Assembly (NCBI GenBank): GCA_019232735.1 | Contig: JAFANL010000182.1 | Coordinates: 1 to 10,220, forward strand | DNA from: Aquitalea sp. | Lineage (GTDB): Bacteria; Pseudomonadota; Gammaproteobacteria; Burkholderiales; Chromobacteriaceae | Reading direction: 5' to 3' | DNA: 10,220 nucleotides | Shown here: one piece after another, positions 5,989 through 10,220 of the stretch | Position numbering within the stretch: the first letter of the stretch is position 1 | How the letters are laid out: the number at the start of each line of letters is the position of its first letter | Translations under genes and position numbers: made by a program | Notes under the pieces: model-generated | Seen by the model: only the letters and a program-made list of their open reading frames with translations | The model's database searches: none | What the model was told of the DNA's origin: nothing

Positions 5989-7193
5989 GGGCGTGCTTCC
6001 TGCAGGACAAACTGGGAGACCCCGATGCGGTCCTCATCGAAACCCGCTTCGCAGTAACACAAGTACAGCCGCCAGATACGAATAAAAGCATCGTCGAAGC
6101 CCAGTTTGTGCACAGCGTCTAGCTTGTATTCAAAATCATGCCGCCACCGGCGCAAGGTTTCCGCGTAGTCGTGGCCAAAGTCCAGTCTGTCATGTGTATC
6201 CAGCCCAGCTTTGCTGGCCTGGCGCTGGAATTCACTGCGACTGGGTAGCATGCCGCCAGGAAAAATGAAGGTCTGAATGAAGTCACTGCCCGTTCGGTAC
6301 TGGTCGAACCGGCTCTCATCAATCGTGATGCTCTGTACCAGTGCTTTGGCTCCCGGTTTGAGCAGACTGCGTACTTTGCTGAAATAAGCTTGCCAGTAGG
6401 CCTCGCCAACCGCTTCGAACATTTCGATGGAAACGATGGCATCGTACTTGCCGTGCAGATCGCGGTAATCAGACCATTCCAGCCGTGCAAGTGGCTTGTT
6501 GGCCAGACGCCGTTGCGCGAATTCCAGCTGAGCATTGGAAATGGTGACGCCATGCACGGAGATGCCTTGCTGTACCGCATGTTCGGCAAAGCCCCCCCAA
6601 CCGCAGCCTATCTCCAGCACCCGCATACCAGGTTTTAGTCCCAACACATCGCAGATGCGCTGATATTTTGCTGCCTGTGCCACGCTCAACGGCAAATCAT
6701 AATAGCCATCGAACCAGGCGCTGGAGTAAGTCCATGTCGGGTCCAGCCATAACTGGTAGAAGTCGTTACCCAGATCATAGTGAGCATGGATGTTGCGCTT
6801 GCTACCGGCTTTGCTGTTACGGTGCAGCTTGTGTTTCAGCCAGTACCAGGCACGAGCGGGTAGGCTGCCACTGGCGGCCGAGCCAAGCACAGTTTGGTTG
6901 TGTAGTGCCAGCCTGAGCAAGGCGACCAGATCGGGAGAGTCAAGTAAGCCATCCCGATAGGCTTCGGCAAAGCCGATATCTCCGGCCAATAGCAGCTTGC
7001 TGCACGCTGCCCAGTCATGAACATGCAACTCGGCATCCGGTACTTCCCCTTTGGTGCCAAACCAGTACTCCGAACCATCCGGTGTAATCAGACGCAAGCT
7101 GCCTTGGTATAGTCGACTCAGCCTGGATAACAGAATCTTTCCGGCAACAGTTGGTGTGCTGCACGGGATGTCTAGGGTGCGAGAAAGGCTCAT
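5985..7193 (-). CDS. Cyclopropane-fatty-acid-synthase-like SAM methyltransferase
   Basis: A 402-residue protein of the CFA synthase family, which adds a one-carbon unit from SAM to double bonds of acyl chains in membrane phospholipid. The N-terminal lipid-binding domain spans about 1-120. Then come HYDLGNDFYQLWLDP (138-152), SAM motif VLEIGCGWGG (192-201), MFEAVGE (258-264) and FIFPGGMLPS (309-318). Unlike E. coli Cfa, Ser158 stands where the bicarbonate-binding Cys139 is expected, Ala261 replaces the His of MFEHVG, and Gln287 replaces His266; Glu260 is kept. These changes mark the subfamily found with DUF1365 and may mean methylation instead of cyclopropane formation (inference). I chose ATG 7193, which has AGGAG 8 bases upstream and an ATGA overlap with DUF1365, over an earlier ATG at 7289. 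Confidence 0.92.
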   Translation of the reverse strand: MSLSRTLDIPCSTPTVAGKILLSRLSRLYQGSLRLITPDGSEYWFGTKGEVPDAELHVHDWAACSKLLLAGDIGFAEAYRDGLLDSPDLVALLRLALHNQTVLGSAASGSLPARAWYWLKHKLHRNSKAGSKRNIHAHYDLGNDFYQLWLDPTWTYSSAWFDGYYDLPLSVAQAAKYQRICDVLGLKPGMRVLEIGCGWGGFAEHAVQQGISVHGVTISNAQLEFAQRRLANKPLARLEWSDYRDLHGKYDAIVSIEMFEAVGEAYWQAYFSKVRSLLKPGAKALVQSITIDESRFDQYRTGSDFIQTFIFPGGMLPSRSEFQRQASKAGLDTHDRLDFGHDYAETLRRWRHDFEYKLDAVHKLGFDDAFIRIWRLYLCYCEAGFDEDRIGVSQFVLQEARP

Positions 7194-7966
7194 GGGTGGA
7201 ACTCCTGTCCGTGAGTCAGGTGGCTGGAGGGTGGCTGGGGTTTGCCGAAGAAGGGTACTTTTTTGCACAACAGCCGCAGTGCCTGCCAATGAATGCGGAT
7301 GATGATGGACACGGTCAGCAAGGGTTGCTGTAGCAGGGCTGATAGTGCGCTAGCTGATGTCAACGGCGTCATATCACCGGAAACACTGGTATTGAGGAGC
7401 ACGCCATCCGCATCGTGGTAGTCAATGCGCATCAGCATGCGATCCTGTTTTTCTGCCAGCCGAAACAGGTAATGGCCGACTACCTGGCAGAAAGGGGAGA
7501 CATGCAGTTGTTTGATGCAGTTAAGGGCCTGACCATTGCGAATGGGCTGGTCATTCTTGTTGGCTAGCAGATAGCAGTGGTGTTCACCAAAGGTGTTGTT
7601 GACGTCGGCCAGCACTGCCACCAACTGACCGTTGGCCGCGTGGCAGTACCAGAAGCTGACCGGATTGAATGCATAGCCGAACAGGCGGGGAAAGGTTTGC
7701 AGCCAGACCTCGCCATCATCCGGCAAACCGGCCTTGGCCAATTGGCTGCGAACCCAAGGCAGTAGCGGACTTCCGTCGCGCGGGCCGTAGTCTCGGGTAC
7801 GCACCGACATCAAACGGAAGCGATTGACCCCGAACCAAGCGTTGCCAATTTCATCCAGCGCTGATAAACGCAAGCGTACGGCAAACACCGGATACTGAAA
7901 CCGGTGATGAGAGGGACGCAGCCGTTGGTGCATGACTGTTCCCTTGATGATATAGGCATCAGTCAT
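7190..7966 (-). CDS. DUF1365 family protein
   Basis: A 258-residue DUF1365 protein. The family signatures are all visible: VMHQRLRPSHHRFQYPVF near the start, PRLFGYAFNPVSFWYC (93-108), DVNNTFGEHHCYLL (121-134) and KQLHVSPF (152-159). His and Cys residues in these blocks could bind a metal or form an active site. A hydrophobic helix at about 216-228 (LTVSIIIRIHWQAL) may sit on the membrane. DUF1365 almost always lies between a FAD amine-oxidase gene and a CFA-synthase-like gene, and a role in modifying phospholipid acyl chains is widely presumed but the reaction is not settled. I chose ATG 7966, which overlaps the upstream stop as TGATG and has GAGG 8 bases before it; the in-frame ATG at 7984 has no ribosome site. 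Confidence 0.92.
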   Translation of the reverse strand: MTDAYIIKGTVMHQRLRPSHHRFQYPVFAVRLRLSALDEIGNAWFGVNRFRLMSVRTRDYGPRDGSPLLPWVRSQLAKAGLPDDGEVWLQTFPRLFGYAFNPVSFWYCHAANGQLVAVLADVNNTFGEHHCYLLANKNDQPIRNGQALNCIKQLHVSPFCQVVGHYLFRLAEKQDRMLMRIDYHDADGVLLNTSVSGDMTPLTSASALSALLQQPLLTVSIIIRIHWQALRLLCKKVPFFGKPQPPSSHLTHGQEFHP

Positions 7967-9258
7967 CAGTCTAGCCTCGCCCATCTTGGCAGTACGACAA
8001 AATCTTGCGCTACCCGTAATGCTGATTTCAGACCATCCTCGTGAAACCCGTAACCAGTCCAGGCTCCTGCGAACCAGGTGTGGCGCTTACCCTGCAAAGC
8101 GGGTAGCCGGGTCTGGGCCTGAATGGCTGACTTATCGAACAAGGGGTGCTCATAGATGAAGCGGGCATACTCTAGCGACCTCTCTGGCTCCCGTACTGGA
8201 TTCAGGGTGACGATGACGGGGGAGGAAACCGGTAGGGGCTGCAGCGTATTGAGTAGGTAACTGACACAGACGGCGCGTTGTGCAGATTGTCTGCTGTCAG
8301 CAAGAAAGTTCCAGGCAGACCATACTTTGTGCCTCCGAGGTAGTAAGGCCGGATCGCCATGCAATACAGCTGTATTGGCTTGATAGCGCACGGCCCCCAG
8401 CACTGCCCGTTCTTCCGTGCTGGCATCGGCCAACATAGCAAGAGTTTGTGGCGCGTGAGTCGCAAAGATCACGCCATCGAAGTGCTCTTGCCCGTGACGG
8501 CTATGCACGACCACACCCTCTTCATCGCGGTGCACCGACAGGACAGGCGAAGATAGACGCAAGTCGGGAATGCGTGCCAGCAATTTTTTGACGTACTGGC
8601 GTGCGCCACCCGGCACGGTAAACCAGCGTGGACGCTGGCTGACCTGTAAAAGACCGTGGTTCATGCAGAAACGCAGGAATGTCGCTGCCGGAAACGCCAG
8701 GATTTCATGACTGGGGCTGGACCAGATGGCAGCCGCCATCGGCACCAGATAGTGGTTGCGAAAGCGTTGCCCAAAACCTTCTTGCTGTAGTAGTTGGCCT
8801 AGTGACAGCTGCTCTTTTAGAGCAACTTCAAGCAAGCGCGGTGCGGCTTTGTTGAAACGCAGAATGTCGGACAGCATGCGATAGAAGGCTGGTGACAGCA
8901 GTTTGCTGCGTTGTGCAAACACGGTATCCAGATTGCTACCAGCCCATTCGTCACACCCTTTGTCCAGTGAGACGCTAAAGGACATCTCAGTTGCACAGGA
9001 CGGAACGTCTAGCTCATCAAACAGCGCAATCAGATTGGGGTAGGTGCGCTCATTGAAGACCAGAAAGCCGGTATCTACCGCGAAAGCCTGACCTTCCAGT
9101 TCCAGATCCACCGTGTTGGTATGCCCGCCGGCATAATCAGCAGCCTCGAACAAGGTGACGTCATGGCTGGCAGAAAGTAGCCATGCGCTGCCAAGCCCGG
9201 CAATTCCGGCACCGATGACGGCCACCCGCTGACGTTGGACTGAATTTGCTTTCACCAT
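7966..9258 (-). CDS. FAD-dependent amine-oxidase/desaturase-like oxidoreductase
   Basis: A 430-residue flavoprotein of the amine oxidase / phytoene-desaturase-like superfamily. FAD binding is shown by VAVIGAGIAGLGSAW (12-26), Glu38 at the end of beta2 and GGHTNT (44-49), with the closing FAGAWTGYGFHEDGLKSA (about 396-413). Mid-protein PMAAAIWSSPSHEILAFPA is a constant segment of the family next to DUF1365. It is the first gene of the operon. The likely role is oxidation or desaturation of membrane acyl chains; it is a candidate counterpart of the desaturase step in furan-fatty-acid synthesis, by context only. Start choice is uncertain: ATG 9258 has AGGAG only 2 bases upstream, GTG 9255 has it 5 bases upstream, and an open frame reaches back to 9339 without family-like sequence. 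Confidence 0.9.
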   Translation of the reverse strand: MVKANSVQRQRVAVIGAGIAGLGSAWLLSASHDVTLFEAADYAGGHTNTVDLELEGQAFAVDTGFLVFNERTYPNLIALFDELDVPSCATEMSFSVSLDKGCDEWAGSNLDTVFAQRSKLLSPAFYRMLSDILRFNKAAPRLLEVALKEQLSLGQLLQQEGFGQRFRNHYLVPMAAAIWSSPSHEILAFPAATFLRFCMNHGLLQVSQRPRWFTVPGGARQYVKKLLARIPDLRLSSPVLSVHRDEEGVVVHSRHGQEHFDGVIFATHAPQTLAMLADASTEERAVLGAVRYQANTAVLHGDPALLPRRHKVWSAWNFLADSRQSAQRAVCVSYLLNTLQPLPVSSPVIVTLNPVREPERSLEYARFIYEHPLFDKSAIQAQTRLPALQGKRHTWFAGAWTGYGFHEDGLKSALRVAQDFVVLPRWARLD

Positions 9259-9312
9259 CACTCCTGAAAAAGACGTTATGACATGTTCTTGGTCTACAGG
9301 GGCGATGCGAAA

Positions 9313-9331
9313 GGCCCTCTGCATCAGGGCC
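9313..9331 (-). promoter_or_regulatory. Hairpin in the operon leader
   Basis: GGCCCT (9313-9318) and AGGGCC (9326-9331) form a perfect 6-bp, GC-rich stem with a 7-base loop. It lies about 55 bases before the chosen start of the first operon gene, so it would be in the leader RNA if transcription starts further upstream. It may be an operator half-site pair or an RNA structure; which one cannot be told. Confidence 0.35.
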
Positions 9332-9366
9332 GAATGCACCCTCTGGGATCAATCCATTCAAATCAC

Positions 9367-9395
9367 TTGGCACTTGGCAGCACAGTGCTTATATT
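9367..9395 (+). promoter_or_regulatory. Sigma-70-type promoter for the tetR gene
   Basis: TTGGCA (9367-9372) and TATATT (9390-9395) are 17 bases apart, a near-consensus -35/-10 pair; transcription would start near 9402, about 47 bases before the tetR ATG. A second TTGGCA at 9374 arises from a tandem ACTTGGC repeat. The -10 lies in an inverted repeat, TTATAT-N5-ATATAA (9389-9405), which could itself be a binding site. No equally good promoter was found on the minus strand for the operon. Confidence 0.6.
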
Positions 9396-9423
9396 CAGCA
9401 TATAACCGCTTTGAAAAAAAAGC

Positions 9424-9435
9424 TACTAATTAGTA
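9424..9435. promoter_or_regulatory. Palindrome TACTAATTAGTA, putative TetR operator 1
   Basis: A perfect 12-bp palindrome between the predicted tetR start of transcription and its ribosome site (AAAAGG at 9435-9440). With its partner at 9444-9455 it shares 10 of 12 positions, and the centres are 20 bp apart. Placement in a divergent intergenic region next to a TetR-family gene suggests autoregulation and possibly control of the operon. Confidence 0.6.
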
Positions 9436-9443
9436 AAAGGTCG

Positions 9444-9455
9444 TACTCATGAGTA
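9444..9455. promoter_or_regulatory. Palindrome TACTCATGAGTA, putative TetR operator 2
   Basis: A second perfect 12-bp palindrome, of the same TACTNATNAGTA form, covers the ATG (9449-9451) of the tetR gene. It lies exactly 20 bp, about two helical turns, from operator 1, so two TetR dimers could sit on the same DNA face. A codon-start context could make one palindrome by chance; the shared half-site argues for function. Confidence 0.55.
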
Positions 9456-10063
9456 TTTTAAGCAAGCTGAGCTTCAAGGATCAGGCGTTCAAACTGCGCG
9501 AACAGGCTGTGTTGGACGCCACTACCCACTTGCTGGCAAGTAAAGGATTCGACCTGATGACCATGGATGATGTCGCGGAAGGTGCCGGCATCTCCAAGCC
9601 CAGCTTGTACAAGCATTTCAAGTCGAAGGAAGATCTTGCGACGGAGGTGATGATCCGGTTGCTGGATGGCGCGCTTGACTATCTGGAAGGGCTGGATGGC
9701 TCACTGAGCGGCAAAGCCCGGCTGGGTAGCCTGCTGGAATGGGCCCTGCGAGTAAGGCTGGAAGGCGGACTACCATTTCTGCCGTCCACCAGCCCACAGG
9801 TCAGGGAGATGCTGACACGCAGCATCCGCTATGTAACGCGGGTTTACAAACTGCACAAACAGTTGCAGGCCATTGTGGAACAAGCAAAATCTGCCGGAGA
9901 GATTCGTTCTGATCTGCCGACGGATGTACTTCTTTACGCCTACTATTCACGCACTTGCGACCCGGCTGTCGACTACATGAAAGACTTCGGACGCTATAGC
10001 AACGATGAAATTGTCTCTCACATGCAAGCGATGATTTTTGCCGGAATTGCTGTCGCTCATTAG
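9449..10063 (+). CDS. TetR/AcrR-family transcriptional regulator
   Basis: A 204-residue TetR-family repressor. The N-terminal helix-turn-helix is clear: REQAVLDATTHLLASKGFD, then MTMDDVAEGAGISKPSLYKHF with the recognition helix around residues 48-57 and the conserved KSKEDL that follows. The C-terminal ligand domain (about 75-204) is helical and of no recognised ligand class; the many hydrophobic residues would suit a lipid or fatty acid. AAAAGG lies 8 bases before the ATG. It is divergent from the operon head across 190 bases holding its promoter and two palindromes, so it is probably the local regulator; the known clusters of this kind use ECF/ChrR or LitR instead. Target and ligand are inference. 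Confidence 0.93.
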   Translation: MSILSKLSFKDQAFKLREQAVLDATTHLLASKGFDLMTMDDVAEGAGISKPSLYKHFKSKEDLATEVMIRLLDGALDYLEGLDGSLSGKARLGSLLEWALRVRLEGGLPFLPSTSPQVREMLTRSIRYVTRVYKLHKQLQAIVEQAKSAGEIRSDLPTDVLLYAYYSRTCDPAVDYMKDFGRYSNDEIVSHMQAMIFAGIAVAH

Positions 10064-10098
10064 AGCGTGGCATAGGTAGTTGATGACAGCCAATATCT

Positions 10099-10125
10099 AG
10101 ACTCCTTCTCACTGAAAAGGAGTCT
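10099..10125 (+). promoter_or_regulatory. Hairpin masking the recombinase Shine-Dalgarno site
   Basis: AGACTCCTT (10099-10107) pairs perfectly with AAGGAGTCT (10117-10125) across a 9-base loop; a G-U pair can extend it. The right arm contains AAGGAG (10117-10122), an ideal ribosome site six bases before the ATG at 10129, and the left arm carries its complement CTCCTT. In RNA entering from the tetR side, this stem would hide the ribosome site. It lacks a U-tract, so it is not a terminator. Confidence 0.75.
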
Positions 10126-10128
10126 GAC

Positions 10129-10220
10129 ATGGACACTGCGCAAAAACGTGAAGCCTGGAACAAGGGCAAGATGATTGGCCAAAAGCCACCACTCAAGCCA
10201 AAGGATATCTGGGCTATCCG
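10129..10220 (+). CDS. Tyrosine recombinase/integrase-like protein, 5' end
   Basis: Only the first 30 residues are in the window, beginning MDTAQKREAWNKGKMIGQ and continuing with PPLKPKDIWAIR. This basic opening, with WNKGK, GQKPPLK and DIWAIR, is the one I know from a family of short tyrosine-type site-specific recombinases in proteobacteria, in which the catalytic Arg/His/Tyr lie further on. Those residues are outside the window, so activity cannot be judged. It follows the tetR stop by 65 bases, on the same strand, and its ribosome site is within the hairpin described just upstream. It is not part of the minus-strand operon. Confidence 0.75.
   Translation, partial: MDTAQKREAWNKGKMIGQKPPLKPKDIWAI

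Noticed and set aside
9346..9351. TGATCC on the minus strand, like the -35 of RpoE/ChrR-controlled promoters
   Set aside because: No TAAGA-like -10 at the expected distance, and no ECF or ChrR gene in the window; one hexamer is not enough.
9388..9416. Minus-strand TATAAG with TTTCAA 17 bases upstream as operon promoter
   Set aside because: The -35 matches consensus at only about three positions; recorded but not supported.
10099..10125. Hairpin as the tetR terminator
   Set aside because: No U-tract follows the stem, and its right arm is the ribosome site of the next gene.

Overview
The window carries a densely packed run of chromosomal genes from a proteobacterium. Family content and moderate-to-high GC suggest a beta- or gammaproteobacterium, possibly of the Chromobacteriaceae type, but taxonomy cannot be fixed from the sequence alone. 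No stretch longer than 300 bases lacks a gene; the longest gap is 436-669.

Layout. At the left edge (1-435, +) lies the 3' end of an isochorismatase-family cysteine hydrolase. A 234-base convergent gap (436-669) holds nested inverted repeats. From about 9258 down to 670, all on the minus strand, lies what looks like one operon of eleven intact genes plus one gene remnant. In transcription order they are: FAD-dependent amine-oxidase/desaturase-like protein, DUF1365 protein, cyclopropane-fatty-acid-synthase-like methyltransferase, DUF3833 lipoprotein, SDR oxidoreductase, SnoaL/NTF2-like protein, a 48-residue DUF2256 zinc-ribbon-like protein, a 34-codon remnant of the N-terminus of a second photolyase/cryptochrome, an FeS (6-4) photolyase of the PhrB/DPRP family, a Blc-type lipocalin lipoprotein, a small Trp-rich DUF2389 (TIGR02450) protein, and a renalase-like flavoprotein. 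Junctions are 4-base ATGA overlaps, TGATG, or gaps of 3-22 bases. A TetR/AcrR regulator (9449-10063, +) is divergent from the operon head. Beyond it, the right edge holds the start of a tyrosine-recombinase-like gene whose ribosome binding site sits inside a perfect hairpin.

How the genes fit together. In other proteobacteria, CFA-synthase-like, DUF1365, FAD amine oxidase, SDR, DUF3833, NTF2-like, lipocalin and photolyase genes cluster in light- and singlet-oxygen-responsive loci, usually under ECF sigma/ChrR or LitR-type control. The inferred job here is photo-oxidative protection: remodelling of unsaturated acyl chains in membrane phospholipid (FAD enzyme, DUF1365, CFA-like enzyme, SDR), envelope lipid handling (lipocalin, DUF3833), DNA repair by blue light (FeS photolyase) and possibly repair of damaged NAD(P)H isomers (renalase-like). 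No ECF sigma factor, ChrR or LitR gene is visible; the local regulator is TetR-type.

The most notable points are: (i) two 12-bp palindromes of the form TACTNATNAGTA whose centres are exactly 20 bp apart, the second across the tetR start codon; (ii) the photolyase remnant, kept open and coupled to the photolyase gene by ATGA; (iii) substitutions at catalytic positions of the CFA-synthase-like enzyme; (iv) the hairpin masking the recombinase Shine-Dalgarno sequence.
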